Shown: in pieces, positions 1-13,100 of the stretch | How positions within the stretch are numbered: position 1 is the first letter of the stretch | Layout: every line of letters begins with the position of its first letter | Origin: Aquatica leii | Taxonomy: Eukaryota; Arthropoda; Insecta; Coleoptera; Lampyridae | Assembly: GCA_035610365.1 (NCBI GenBank) | Contig: CM069438.1 | Coordinates: forward strand, 46,620,837 to 46,684,836 | Direction: 5' to 3' | DNA: 64,000 nt | The notes under the pieces: generated by a model | The model's database searches: none | Told to the model about the DNA's origin: nothing | The model's input: the letters and a program-made list of their open reading frames with translations, nothing else | Position numbers and translations under genes: made by a program

Positions 1-2237
1 GATTGCGGCGATGGACGCCAAAGAATGCGTTGTAACGGCTTTTGTAGAGGATCAATGAGCACCTGCCGATACATTTTTTCAATATCCGCAGATATGACAT
101 AGGCAAATTTTTTGAACCGAATCAAGTCGTGGATTGAACAGTGATCGAACACAACACGCAATTTCGTGCTTAAACTGTTTTCTTTCAACACGCCACGATG
201 GGGCATATAAAAAAATTTTTCCGAAGGACTAACAACAACCTTTGTCATGTGTCCAAATCGCTCGTAATCGTCCATAAATGAAGTGTAAAGTTTACGCAGA
301 GTGTCATTAGATTGCAATCGTTTTTCCAAAGAGAAAAAGCGCTTGGTGGCTACTTGCAATGAGTCGCCTAAAAGAGATGGCGATTGCTTAAAAGGAATTT
401 GTACAATAAAACGACCATCAGGAGCACGTTTACAACTTTGCACGAAATGTGTTTCGTAGATATTCTCTTCCTGTGAATAGACCTTTTCCACAGGATATTG
501 TTCGACTTCCCAAAATTTTGACAGTTGAAAATCCACATTGTCCGACCGAGAAAGATAGCACATAATATGTTTATTTTTGCTATCAGGAATAGGACCACTA
601 ATCACCCAACCAAGGTGGGTGTTTTGAATATTAGGAAGATGCGGACCCAGATGAATCTGACCTTCAGCAAAGAAGGCCCCAAAATTCGGAAGAACCTATA
701 AGCATGTCTATCTCTTCAGGCTTGTCATAGAGAGGATCTGACAGATAAATGTTCTCGGAAATTTGAATATAGCACGTGTTCACACGAAAACCAGGCAAGG
801 TTTTAGTAATTCTATCAATTAATAAGCAAAAAAGATTGACTGTAAAAGAGGAGTGATGGGCTTAAATTTGTACATCACACCTTGAATTGACTTGAGTATT
901 AGTTGTGGAAAACCCAGTCACACTAACGTTGACTGCTTTGACTGGAAGGTTAAGTTTCTTGCACATATTAGAGGTGATAAAGCTAGACTGAAATTCAGAG
1001 TCGAGTAGAATACGAACTGGAAAAGGATTTCCCTCACAATCCACAATGTTTGCCCTAGCTGTAGGTAACAGAACCTGAACAGTATTTGAAGCGAATGCCG
1101 AAATGGATTGGCTGCTTGAAGTTGCCATCTCTGGAAGCGAGGGCGAAGTAACAATAGGCTCTTTGTGTAGCACTGTATGGTGCTTTCGCTTACACGTACG
1201 ACAATTGAATTTTGATGAACATTGTGGCACTACGTGACTTTTGCTAAGACAGTTAAAACGGGCATGCAACTCTTTAACCCTTGAAAGCCTATCTTGAACA
1301 GAAAGCTAGTGAAAATCTAGACAAGCATATAAATTGTGAGCACTTTTGCACAACACACAAGATAGAGTGTGACCAACAAAAGCTTTAGCTCCTCACTGGA
1401 ATTTGCTTATCTCGTTTTAAATTTAGAGTATCAAGTAGATCTGTGGTACTCTTTAGAAATCCCTTGTTACTTTTGAGTATTTCCCACTCCCTTGCTGTGT
1501 AAGGGTCGAGTTTAATAGCCATCGAGTAAATTATGAGTGTATTAAACAGATCTTCCGTTTCTGAAATCGACTTCAGTGCATTGACATGCTTGAATAACAT
1601 CTCATGAAGGTGACGAATTTTCTTCCCAGATTCTTGGTTGAGAGATTCAAGATTTAAAAGTGCCTTTATATGGTTGTAAACCAACATTCGAGAGTTATTA
1701 TAACGCTCACAAAGAGTGTCCCAAGCCAATGGATAATTTTCACCCGAAAATTCTAAAGATTTTATTGTAAGCAACGCGTCACAACTTAAGGAGGCACGTA
1801 GATAATGAAAATTTTCTATGGAAGTAATTGATTCATTCTCATGAATAAGACTTTTGTACAAGTCTCTGTATTCTAACCAAAATTCAATTTCGCCTGAGAC
1901 CAGTCAGTGTAGGTATACCTTTGGTTCTTGAAGGAGAGAGTTGACTCGACAAATACTCTGCTGTCGCAATTGAGTCATAATAAGAATTTGTGAATTCTTT
2001 TTGGACGATAACCTTATCTGACACATTTTCAGATTGAGCTTGAATTTGCATTTGTATGTCCAGAAATTGTGACAATAAAGGAGTTGCAGCAGTCAATCTT
2101 TTTTGCATTTCGAATATAGTTTTGGCTGTATTAGCCAATGAAGAGATTGTAAATTGAGATTCCACCTTTGACACGAATCCCACAAATATGTTTAGAGTTT
2201 GTTGAATAGAGGCTCGCTGCCGCTTTAGAGATTCCAT
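1..2237 (-). mobile_element. BEL/Pao LTR retrotransposon interior (gag, protease, start of RT), runs off the left edge
   Basis: Read on the minus strand, the order is gag N-terminus (about 2237-1884), DUF1759-type gag core (about 1861-1385), CCHC-type knuckles followed by an aspartic protease of DUF1758 type (about 1270-862, with ILLDSEFQSSFIT), then the start of reverse transcriptase near the edge. The RT start is recognisable from TKLRVVFDHC and, further on, FAYVISADIEKMYRQVLIDP, both typical of Pao RT. The rest of pol and the 3' LTR lie outside the window. The element is degenerate, with several breaks, so it is a fossil. Family assignment rests on domain order and on these RT and gag motifs. 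Confidence 0.9.
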
Positions 2238-3950
2238 TTTGAAAATAGACTAATTTAGGAATTTTGTAAATATAAATGGGTTTAGTACAACGCCAAAGTA
2301 TTTAACAATAAATGTGTAAGAATAAAAACACTCAATCGTACAACTTGTTGGATCAGAGTATGCCGTAACCAAATAATCGCGATGCTTAAAATTCCAGAAG
2401 CAAAGCTCACGAAAAAATAGGATACATAAACATATAGCAATCATGAAAATGTCGTTTTAACATAAGAGAAATCTGGTTATAGTAATGGCAAAAAAGGAAT
2501 TGAATACAAAGGAGACTCACCATTGAAGTTTTGCAAATTGTGCGATGAATGTCGTCAAAAGTTGAATTTATACATCCATAAAACCGGAAGTCATTCGGCT
2601 CGAAGGACCATAATGTACGCGCTTCAAGGCGTCCTTTTGATTTTTAAGTTGTTTTTGACCTTAAATGTATTTGTTTTTATTAAAAAAACTTCTTCATTTA
2701 AATGCTGAGTATATATGTTTTTAATGTCGAACGTACAACAACATAATAATAATAATAATGACAGACTAACTCTAAATCGGTCTTAACAGTAACGACCACA
2801 CACCAAAAAAACCCCTAGCGGTACATAGGCCGCACTTGGCACAGGCCCGTACTTAATTAAAACGAACAAATAGGCTTAAACAATCAACATGACCACCGAA
2901 ACACAAATCGTAAAATTAGAAATTGTAATACTCACAGTTAGGCTTTGTCTAGTAGGGGATTAGCTAATTCCTCACTTGCATTACCTAACACGTAATATTA
3001 AATCTAAACAAAACGTACATACGGCTAGCCCAAGTAAATTTAGTTTTCAAAGCATACAATCATTTGAGATAGCAAATGCGCAGCGTTTCCTCTCGACTTA
3101 ACGTAATAATTTATGGTAGTAGCTCCTCTCAAAAGATATCTAAATTTTGAAGGTTTTTAACCCCTTGACGGTGTAAATAGTAACGTTTTAATAACGGGAC
3201 GTTATGAAAATTTTCCCAAATATGTCACCTGTTCGTTACCTTCACTGATAACGGTGAACGTATGAAAATCCGCTATAGACAATTAGGACAGAATCAAATT
3301 AAACCTCGAACAAAGAGAAATATAACGACTTATCTCTATTCAGCTTTCCCCTAAGTAACCACAAAACTAATTCGTACGTGAAATAATCCAATAGTAAAAG
3401 CCTTGTTAGGCGTAAAAAATACAGAGCTTACAGAGCTCGTCTGTATTGCACCAGGTCTTACATGAAGTGAATCAAATATCTAGTTATAAAATTTGATATT
3501 GCCGACGAAAAAATTGGTGAAGGTTGAGGGACAAATTTTATACTTGAAAACAATTTTTATACTCGAAAATTGATCTACCTACTTTTTAACATAACAAATT
3601 TATAAAATTGTCTATATAAACCTGTAATTTGTCGAATATAAGCATAATAACAGTATGCATGCGTTTATGTCGAATAAAAACATATTTATGAATCTATTAT
3701 ATAGAAAACACTTTTGTAGTTTGTTTTTGATTAAAACTTCAACTTTTAGACAAACCAAGTATTTTTATTCACAGTTTTTTTTGCTAATATTAGACTGTTA
3801 ATAAACTATTACTGTGCATTTATATGTATACAACGTTTCTTGTTATTCATATCACTTAGTTTAAATTATATTAAACAATTACGTTACTAAATATAATAAA
3901 ATTTAAGTCAATAAAACAACAAATTCTTTGATAATTTTGTCATAACTCGT
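2238..3950 (-). other. Leader and probable 5' LTR zone of the BEL/Pao element, limits not resolved
   Basis: This stretch lies directly upstream (minus sense) of the BEL gag, so it should hold leader and 5' LTR. A short leader reading TTGGCGTTG occurs near 2300, and TGGTGAGTC, which looks like a splice donor or primer-site region, occurs near 2515-2525. I could not find a second copy of the LTR in the window, so neither LTR end can be placed. A short AAT microsatellite lies at 2742-2758. Nothing else is recognised. Confidence 0.35.
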
Positions 3951-6340
3951 ATCTATGATGCTAAAAAATAATAAAATTATGCAAGTGTATTATGCTATTT
4001 CTGTACAGTCGTGCTCAATTTATTTCATGCGTTTATCTGATATTAATCTTGCAGATTCAAAAATATTATTTGTGAAAATATTTTCCTTATTTATTTTTGC
4101 TTACTTATTTTGTGTTATAATTTTTACTGAAAATATTTTTTTCCGCGTGCAACAAACATGTAAGAAAACAGTTTTTAAAGAAACTATTTTCAATTGAAAA
4201 TAGTCGATTAATTGAAACAAAATAATGAATAAGACAAATTCAGTACACGGAAGCAAAATCAATGTAATGAGCGAATCTAATTCCTTGTACGTTTAATCTT
4301 TTTACCTAAGTTTGGACGCAATTTGGAATAGCCCTGAAGGTATAGACGAACGAAACGAAAAAGAAAAATACATAAAAGCGAATAATACAATTGCGCATTA
4401 AAACAATGTTAACAATAGAACCACCCTTAACAATAATTAATTATTGTTTGGAATTTATTGTTATTAATTATTTTAATGGTTAAATAAACAACAAATACCT
4501 AACATTTATTGTTTTAGAATTATAACGTGTGTTAAGCTTTTTAACGTCGAGATAAAACCACATAAATTTATTAAATAGGATTACGCAATTTACGGCATTA
4601 AAATATTTGCAAAACAAACTGAAATATTTATTTGTACAACGTCTTAACACGGTAATTTACTATTGCAGGTGTATTTAGTAGCCGATAAATTATTTCTAAA
4701 ACGTGCTTGTAACGTTTTTTTAGCCATTTTGACGACAATAAAGTTTTTGGATTATTTTTATTGTTAGATAAATAATAGATGTGTTGTACTACGTATTATA
4801 GTCTTAAAACTTTTTAATGTTTTAGTTTGAGAAAACTAAAAATCAAACAGTTCAAGGAAATTAAGTTTAACTATACAGCCAGTTGTTCGAAAGCTTTGAG
4901 TATTGAAACACGTAGCTTTATAACAACAATGTTTATATACGTTCTTGTTAAATTTGAAGTAAGTTGTAGTTGAACCAGATTTGTTTTTTTTATTTTCAAA
5001 GGCAAGCTATTCGAATCACATTGTCTATAGCTGTTTCTGAAATGTCGTGGTTTCGTTTATTTAAATATTAAAAATTGCAATTTTGTTTTTAAGTATCAAA
5101 ATAAAATTATTGATTTACTTAATTTTTAGTTTTATAAGACTGAAAATTGCAGAAAGATAGAAAAAAAACAATTTATTAGTTATAACTACATTTAAATTTG
5201 TTCTGCACGTAACAATTGTAACAAAATACTTAAAACACGACGGTTGTGACAAAATCGCTTTAACTCTGTAGCACGCGTAGTCAATAAATTATTAGGAGAC
5301 GCTCAATATATAACAGACGGTTTTTATGTTTTTAAAAATAATAATAAACGTTACACAAATAAACCAAAAGTAAAAAATAAAACGAGTAAGTCTCATCCAC
5401 ATCAGCTTACGGAAGAAAAACTTCTTTGCTAATTAAATTTTTTTGTTTTTATTTATTAATAAAAAAGTGAAATGTTTTAGTCATCTAGCAAATTAATTTA
5501 AAAAAACTATCAAAACAACGTTTTATAAACACGTGGATAGTCACAGCGACGTGTTTTTCTAGTTAGCCGCAATTCCTAGACATGCTCTTAGAATTGCCGC
5601 TATGCTTTGGGGCGATCCTCTTCAAGCAAAAATAGATTATGAAAGTAAGAAACTAAATTTTTTATCACATATACATACGGAAACACTTGATTGTGTTTGA
5701 TTGATTGTTTCGTATGATTAAAATGCAACAAACAGAGATGCAAAATTATAACAAAACGTAGCAACATGTGAATTTAGACAAGGTTTTTACGTCATACGTG
5801 AAACTGCAAGCAAAAATAAGAAAATATAAAAGAAACTCTTAATGGTGTTAGTTTGAGATTTAATCTATGTTTGTTTAAGGCCGTTTGAGACCTTCTGTTT
5901 TATTTTTCAACCCCTCTACCTATGTGGTTTTGAAGGTTCATGTAGGTGAGTTAGCATTAATCCGTCTGTAAAGTTACACGTTTTTAAAATTGTCAATTCT
6001 TTTATATCATAAAATATAAATACCATTAGCAAAGTGCTCAAGCTTAAGTTGCAACAAGTGAAGAAAATACAGTCCACATTTCAGTACCTTGCTACAATCA
6101 AATCAAAGACACAATTCGACAAACAGTTACGCTACATTTGGTCCTATCGATTCGGATATTTACCTTGAGTAAAGTTTGGTCCAAACTAATATAACAATCA
6201 AAAAGCGCTAATTCAAGTTTTAAATTTCATGCCTATTTGTGAGCCCAAGATAAATATTTAATCATGTACTGTTTAAATATTTATCCTTTGCTGTTTTTAT
6301 TTGTAACGCAACGTACAAGCTCTTTATATATAATTTATTT
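3951..6340. other. AT-rich stretch without recognisable genes
   Basis: Very AT-rich DNA with only short chance open frames. I see no conserved protein motif or RNA gene. The one local structure is an imperfect 39-nt inverted repeat at 5564-5602. Confidence 0.5.
5564..5602. repeat. Short imperfect palindrome
   Basis: The arms around AGCCGCAATTC and GAATTGCCGCT can pair across a short loop with a few mismatches. No gene lies next to it, so its meaning is unknown. Confidence 0.4.
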
Positions 6341-6553
6341 GCATGTATTTAATCGTAGGGAATATGACCGCTAATTTATTCTTTGGTAAGCAATCAACGA
6401 ATATTCCAATATTTAAGCTCAGCATTCCACGCAGATATTGTTCGTTGTTTGCCACGTGCGTACTTATCGCCCATATCTGGTTACTCAAAGTCGGAGGCCT
6501 GCAGTCGCGTAGCTTCAGCTCATTTATAAGAATATTAATCAGTTCACGCTAAA

Positions 6554-6950
6554 ATGATTGAGCAAATGGACGATCCTTTAGTCGCAGAGCAATACTTTTC
6601 AGAATTCAAAAATATTTTCTTTTACACAAAAGGAAGTGTCGAATATTTAATCAGTAAATTAATCGTCTCTTCGCCAAATACAGGGCGCTATTCGCCCAAT
6701 GGTAGTCTACATTCATGCTAATCTGGTACATCGCAAAGGTCACCATCTTTTCAGTTGCCAAAAATAAATATTCTTAGATTCTCAGGTGACTTAGAAAACT
6801 GGATCGAATTCAAAAACATATTTTGCAGTTTAATTCATAGTAACTCGAATCTTACCGATATCCAAAGGTTGCATTATCTTAAAGGCTGTCTTGCTGGTAC
6901 TGCTGCTAAAGTAATCGAATCATTCTGCTAGCAATTATCAAATTGCTTTT
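6554..6950 (+). mobile_element. BEL/Pao gag remnant (DUF1759)
   Basis: Plus-strand coding remnant beginning near MIEQMDDPLVAEQYFSEF and leading into a recognisable DUF1759 gag core: LPKINILRFSGDLENWIEFK, then LTDIQRLHYLKGCLAGTAAK. This matches the well-known Pao pattern of a phe-ser-gly-asp motif, a trp-x-x-phe motif and an LxYLKxxLxG motif. It is a separate copy from the minus-strand BEL element at the left edge. It is broken and stops where a GC-richer segment begins. No pol follows. Confidence 0.8.
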
Positions 6951-6959
6951 AACTGATTA

Positions 6960-7560
6960 GTTGCCCGATATGATCAGCCGACACAAGTTGATAGAGCGCC
7001 GAATCGCGGATCTCCGGTGGGGTTCTCTATCACCCTCGAATACTCGTGCTGCTACCGCGCCACATTGGACGAGTCGCCTTCGCAATCTCTTCTATCCTAC
7101 AAAAATAGATTCCTCTGCTACTTTGCAATGTTCGAACAGCCCTCGCCTTTTCCCCATAAATGCACCAGCATACTGAGGATACTGGAATTGGGTAGATGAC
7201 TGACCGTTCTATAGTTCTAACGCGCAAGGCCACTCACATAGACCCCGGGCGTATTGCTCCATGTAAGGTTACCACAAAACGCTTTGTCTGCCGGAGGGAC
7301 TAGTCCCCTCTTCTGTGCTTTTGTATAATAGCATTCGGCCTTTTTTCTCTCTTCAGAGCTAGGTTTCGATTTACCGGCACTAGTAACCTTAAGGCCCAAG
7401 CCGTGCTCTAAGTTCCTGTCTAAAGATTGAACCGAGTTTCAAAATTGGATCTAGGTCCGGATTTACCGGCATGGACAAGACGGGTTATGTTTGCCAGCTG
7501 TGCCTCTAGTTCTTGTCCAACTCCTGCCCTCGGAATTGGGTAGAGTGACTATTATTCTAA
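6960..7560. other. GC-richer segment of unknown origin
   Basis: Base composition is clearly richer in G and C than the flanks. Several open frames overlap on both strands, none with a motif I recognise. The minus-strand frame at 7217-7399 contains SSEERKKAECYYTKAQKRG, which looks like a basic coding region. The related phrases GATTTACCGGCA and CGATTTACCGGCAC occur twice, near 7370 and 7460, in direct orientation. It may be a piece of another mobile element, as both flanks are retroelement remnants. Confidence 0.4.
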
Positions 7561-7604
7561 GGGAAGCGATCACATTAAGTCCACAATCTACGAACGTTAT
7601 TCTT

Positions 7605-8165
7605 ATCTTTTAATTACTGGATTTTCCGTCATTGGATTTATACATTGGTTTTATGCTTGCTGGTGTAGTTGGAAATCTACATTGCTGTTGAAGAATTTTA
7701 TCACTACAACAAAGTATGTGCTAAAGATAGAAGCTATACGATAACGTCATATCATGTGGTGAGTCAACTGGAATTAAGTTACATTTTACATTCAAGCAAT
7801 TAAATTCAGTTATTAGACTTTTCACTCGATAACAAATCAAACGTTTACGACATTTGCATTTAATATCAATAATTAATGATTATCACTAATTTAAAGGTGG
7901 TTGGCGCCCTAATATTTTATTTTAAATACTGTTTTATTCTAAATATGTTTAATTCAAATATTGTTCTTTGTTCTCTAATGTAAATAGTATATTAAGTTAT
8001 AGTTAATAAATTAACGGAGTTCACGTCTTTGTATTTATTTTTATTCAAACTCATACCCATAGGTCTGTGCTTCCGATTGCTACCGTGGTTAAATTATTAT
8101 TTTTACTTTTTATTATACATTCTTTATTTCGGAGTAATTTTTTATTACATTATTACTTCATAGGC
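7605..8165 (+). repeat. LTR/leader-like repeat, inverted partner at 46660-47230
   Basis: From TTTTAATTACTGGATTTTCC through the motif GGTTGGCGCCCTAATATTTT to TTTTTTATTACATT, this segment matches the reverse complement of 46660-47230 with little divergence. The TGGCGCCC box resembles the primer-binding or leader region of LTR retrotransposons. The likely interpretation is an LTR plus leader of one retroelement family, most probably BEL/Pao given the adjacent gag remnant. It abuts PLE-1 on the right. Confidence 0.6.
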
Positions 8166-8384
8166 TAGAAAATGGTGTACTAAGAACTTTATGGTTTAGT
8201 AGATCTGGTTTTTCAGGTCGTTATCTTAACTTTAAATCATACCATGACTGAAAGTATAAAATTAATTTAATAATAATTAATTTAAAATCAAGAATTTTAA
8301 AATTATCTCATAAAAAATATATAAATGATGATCTTCATAAACTAAGAGAATTTTTATTAAAAAACGGATATCCTATTAAAGTAT
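8166..8384 (+). mobile_element. Penelope-like element PLE-1, left part (end of RT region)
   Basis: The plus frame reads WFSRSGFSGRYLNFKSYHD, then a segment ending REFLLKNGYPIKV, the usual connector between reverse transcriptase and the GIY-YIG endonuclease in Penelope-like elements. It is interrupted by Gypsy-1 immediately after GYPIKV. The frame resumes at 14820 with LNKLLFQTSKAVKNSQE once the four-base target duplication is counted once. The 5' part of PLE-1 is absent. Confidence 0.8.
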
Positions 8385-8845
8385 TGAAACGTTCGAGAAA
8401 TTATTAGCAAATGCAAGAACCTTCTAGAAGATGTACCGAAAAAGATGGAACGCTCGGGAAGGATTTCCGTATGTGTATATATAGCGACGATACAGATCGT
8501 AGGTCAGTTATTGCCGTAAAGCGAATGCAGCAGTATTAAAAAGATTATTCAAGTGAAGATAAATAAGTGATTAGCACGTGCGAAGTTTTAAATAAATAAC
8601 AGTGTAGACCGAATCGAGTGAACGTGACTTATAGTGTAAACAAACAAGTGTGAAATCCGAGGACGTTATCTTATCGTAAGTGATAGTGTTATACAACGGT
8701 TATACATAAATTCGTGTAAGTAAAAATAGTATTTATTAAACTTATTCTTTAACAAGTGCGTGATCGCGATATTAATTCGTTTCCGTACACTAGTTGTTTA
8801 ATATTAACAAGTGGATCCTTATTAAAATTTTGTGTTATTCAAACA
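8385..8845 (+). repeat. Gypsy-1 left LTR (end uncertain)
   Basis: Starts TGAAACGTTCGAGAAATTA and aligns closely with the right LTR from 14334. The close match holds to about 8721. Beyond that the two copies no longer align well, so the end near 8845 is set only by expected length. Near the start it carries a TATATATAGCGACG stretch that may be the core promoter. A primer-binding site could not be placed with confidence. Confidence 0.75.
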
Positions 8846-8896
8846 CTGTATTTTAAAAAGTAGTGTATTTAAACTGTCGTGTTATATTTAAATTTA

Positions 8897-10080
8897 TGCC
8901 GGTGACGCGTTCGCAAGCAGTTAAAATGGATGCAAAACTATTTGAATTTCTTGAATCGATAAAAAATGGTCAAAAATCGATGAATAGAAAAATGGAAGCA
9001 AATTCGCAGAAAATGGAAGAAAAGTTTCACGAAAATTCGCAGAAAATGGAAAAAAATTCTTAGAAAATGGAAGAAAAATTGTTGGAAAATTCAAGAAGTT
9101 TAAAAGAAGAAATACGAGCGAGCATGGAAAATCAAATAAAGACTATTGAGGAACAAATACAAGTTAGTGTAGGAAATCAAATCAAAATTGCGCAATAGGA
9201 AACCCAAGCAGATATGCTAAATTTGAAAGAAGAAATTTGCGAATCTGTGAATGAGAAAATAGAAGCAATATAGGACAAATCAGAAGACAGAATAAAACTG
9301 ATTGAAGAAAGAATGAAGCAAATGAATTGCCACGGTGAAGAAATTGTCACGAGCGAAGATTTAATAATGGACCATCGGGAAGAAACCACACACAAGTTTA
9401 AAGTTGTACCACCAAATTTTGATGGTAAAGTTCCATGGTCAACCTACTACAAGCAGTTTGAAGCCGCAGCTACTGCTAATAGTTGGAGCAACAAGCAGAA
9501 AGCGACGTCTTTAATAGTGTCCTTACGTGGAGAAGCGCTTGGAATTTTACAAACTGTTCCTGACCACCTACAAGAAAATTACGAACTTTTAATTTCACGT
9601 TTAGAAATGAGATATGGAGATGCTCATCTTCAGCAAGTATACCAGGCTCAAATTAAAAATCGGGTTCAAAAAACTGCCCAAAGTCTTTAAGAGTTTGAAG
9701 CTGACATCGCTAGATTAACACGGTTTGCGTATCCTACAGCACCAGATACCTTCTTGGAGCAGTTGGCGATTCAAACCTTTGTAGACGGCCTCCGAGACAA
9801 CAAAACGCAGCAGGCTCTCCGGTTAGCTCGACCGAAGACATTGGATGACGCTTTGGTGCATGCTTTGGAGTTTGAAGCAGCAAAACAAGCATCGCAACGA
9901 GATGGTCATAGACTCTGCTGTGCTACAGAAATACCCGCGCAGACACTGGAAAGCATCAAGGAGATAGTGCGACGAATACTTCGGGAAAGAGGAGTGACAG
10001 CTTTGAACTGCGATGAAATAGGCCATGTACGACGGCATCGTACTAAACCTAAGAAGAGTACAAGAAGAGCGCTCAATAAT
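8897..10080 (+). CDS. Gypsy-1 gag
   Basis: Begins MPVTRSQAVKMDAKLFEF and continues into a repetitive coiled coil built on NSQKMEEKF-like units. The capsid-like core follows, recognisable from PPNFDGKVPWSTYYKQFEAA and LISRLEMRYGDAHLQQVYQA, which match the usual Gypsy gag pattern of F-x-G followed by W-x-x-Y/F. A nucleocapsid-like region lies near 10000-10030. The product would form the virus-like particle that packages the element RNA. It is part of a fossil copy and is described only by its domains. Confidence 0.85.
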
Positions 10081-10149
10081 TTGGAACGAGGCGAGCAAAA
10101 GAGACAAAAAGTAATCTCATCTAGTCAGACTCCGGAGATTACAATCCAA

Positions 10150-13100
10150 ATGGCATCGCCTAGAGAGCAATTGCATAGTATTTATCTCGATGGCAAGATC
10201 CATGGGAGAAGCGTCCAGTTACTGGTTGACACGGGAGCGACGAAGACCATCATTCGTCCTGACATGTTATTGGAAAACGAGAAGACATCACCAGTAACAG
10301 TACGACTTCGAACGGCGACGGGCGACGAAATACCTACTCACGGACAAGTCAAAGTAACCATTGGTTTGGGAAATGGAGTACTCGACCTATAAGTACTGGT
10401 AGCCGACATCACAAAAGAAGTTATCCTGGAAATAAACGTGATAAAAAAGTATGGGTTCCATTTGGATATGAAGAACGATGTCCTGAAGATCGACAATGAA
10501 GAAATTCCTTTTCATTCGTCAGAGAAGGCAGCCGTGCGAGTCTTATTGAGTGAAGACGTGACTCTGCCTGCAAGGACTAAAAGTGTGGTGATGGCACGCC
10601 TGGATGGAAGTCTCCGGGAAGGCTACATACGCGCGATTGAACCAATGGAGGACGAATTAGTTGAAAAGGGACTACTCGTTGGCAGAACTTTAGTACGAGT
10701 AAAGAACACGATGCCAGTAAGGATCTTAAACATCAATTCAGACCCTGTAACGTTGAAAAAGAAGACCGTGGTAGGCCAATGCACGCCAGTATCACAAATT
10801 GTGAGATGCGTGAAGTCGAACGAAGATACGTTGCCGAAAAAGTGTCCACAACATCTATTGGACATTCTTACCACCAAATGCCAAAACCTCAGCCAAGACC
10901 AGCTGGCTAAAGTTAAAGTGTTGATCCAAAAGTACCAAGATGTGTTTGCGCTGGAGAGTGGTTCCAAAGGAAGAACTAACGTGGTGAAACATAAAATTAA
11001 TACCGGAGACGCTCGGCCGATACAACATCCAGGCAGACATCCTTTGGCGAAAAGAGAAGAAGCCAAAAAAATAATTACGGATATGGAGAGAGAAGGCGTG
11101 ATTGAACCTTCAAGTAGCCCATGGGCATCCCCAGTGGTACTCGTAAAGAAGAAGGATGGATCAACGAGGTTTTGCGTAGACTACAGGCAGCTAAACGACG
11201 TGACCAAAAAAGACAGCTACCCTTTACCCAGAATTGACGATACGCTAGACACCCTGTCAGGATCCCAGTGGTTTTCTACGTTAGATTTAAAGAGTGGATA
11301 CTGGCAGGTAGAATTAGAACCCAAAGATCGTGAAAAAACAGCTTTTACAATCGGAACTGGTTTGTGGCAGTTCACTGTAATGCCCTTCGGCCTGTGTAAC
11401 GCTCCTGCAACGTTCGAGCGTTTGATGGAGACCATTTTGCGCGGATTGTCTTGGAAGACGTGCTTCGTTTACCTGTACGACGTAATCGTGGTTGAAAGGT
11501 CGTTTGAAGAACATTTGAACAACTTGAAAGAAGTGTTCCAGCGATTACGTGGGGCTAACCTTAAGCTGAGTTCAAAGAAGTGTCACATATTTAAGAAGGA
11601 TGTGCAATACCTTGGTCACGTCGTATCTAGAGATGGAGTAAGGGCTGACGCAGACAAAATCCGAGCAGTGCAAGCATGGCCAAGACCAATCGACAAACAT
11701 CAGGTCCGAAGTTTCCTTGGGTTGTGCACTTATTATAGAAGATTTGTCCCCGGATTTGCCAATATTGCCAAACCATTGACAAAACTAACCGAAGAAAAAG
11801 CAGAATTTAGATGGAATGAAGACTGCGAAAATTCTTTTAATCAACTAAAACAGGCCCTAGTCACTTCGCCGATTTTGAGTTATCCACGAGAAGATGGAAA
11901 GTTTGTTTTGGATACCGACGCAAGCAATATGGCCATAGGCGCGGTCCTTTCGCAGGTTCAAGATGGACAAGAAAAGGTTATCGCGTACTTTAGCAAGGTT
12001 TTGTCTAGGCCAGAAAGGAATTATTGCGTGACTAGGAGGGAGCTGTTAGCAGTCGTTAAGTCCATCGAACATTTCTACAAGTATTTGTATGGACGAAAAT
12101 TCTTACTGAGAACAGACCACGCCGCTTTAAAATGGCTACTGCAGTTCCGTAACCCAGAAGGACAAGTAGCAAGATGGATCGAGAGACTACAAGAGTATGA
12201 CTACGACACAGAACACCGTGCCGGAAGCAGTCATCGGAACGCTGATGCCTTGTCCAGAAGACCATGTCCGGCGGACTGCAGCCATTGTTCGCGACTGGAA
12301 GAAAAAGTCGAATGCCTCCGGAGAACTGCTATGGTTGATGATGAGTGGGAACCTGAGCAGTTACGTCGCGAACAAGAAGACGATCCTGAAATAAGACTAC
12401 TCCTGGACTGGAAAGAAAGCGGCCGACGACCAACCTGGGAAGGAGTGAGTGCTTTGGGCAAAAATATCAAAGCGTACTGGGCGCAGTGGGACTCCTTGAT
12501 AGTAGAAGACGGTCTTCTTAAACGATCCCTAGAAAGTGCCGAGGGCACGGGAAACAGACTACAGCTGGTAGTGCCGAAGAGCAGGGTGACCGAAGTGTTG
12601 AAGCATCTCCACGATGGGACATCAGGAGGACACTTTGGCATTAAGAAGACGTTGGGTAAAGTGCGAGAACGATTCTACTGGATGAACTGCAAAGAGGACG
12701 TCATGGTGCCGTAAATGCATAGTCTGCGCTTCAGGAAATGGTCCAGCGAGAAAGCGCAAAGCACCCATGAAACAATACAACGTAGGAAGCCCTTTGGAAA
12801 GAGTAGCGATTGACATCGCAGGGCCGTTCCCAGAATCCGATTCGGGAAATAAATACATCCTGGTGGCGATGGATTATTTCACGAAATGGACGGAGGCTTA
12901 CGCCATACCCAATCAGGAAGCAGCTACAGTCGCAGACGTATTAGTAAAGGAGTTTTTCTGCCGGTTTGGAGTTCCGTTGGAATTACACTCCGATCAAGGC
13001 CGCCATTTTGAGTCTGGGCTGTTTCAAGAAGTTTGCCGACTGTTAGGAATTAGAAAGACTAGGACAACGCCTCTCCATCCTCAGTCTGATGGCATGGTTG

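Noticed and set aside
5575-5590. AGACATGCTC resembling a p53 half-site inside the palindrome
   Set aside because: Ten-base matches of this degenerate motif are expected by chance and no gene lies nearby.
10623-12641. Minus-strand open frames of 60-150 codons
   Set aside because: Shadows of Gypsy-1 pol in other frames.
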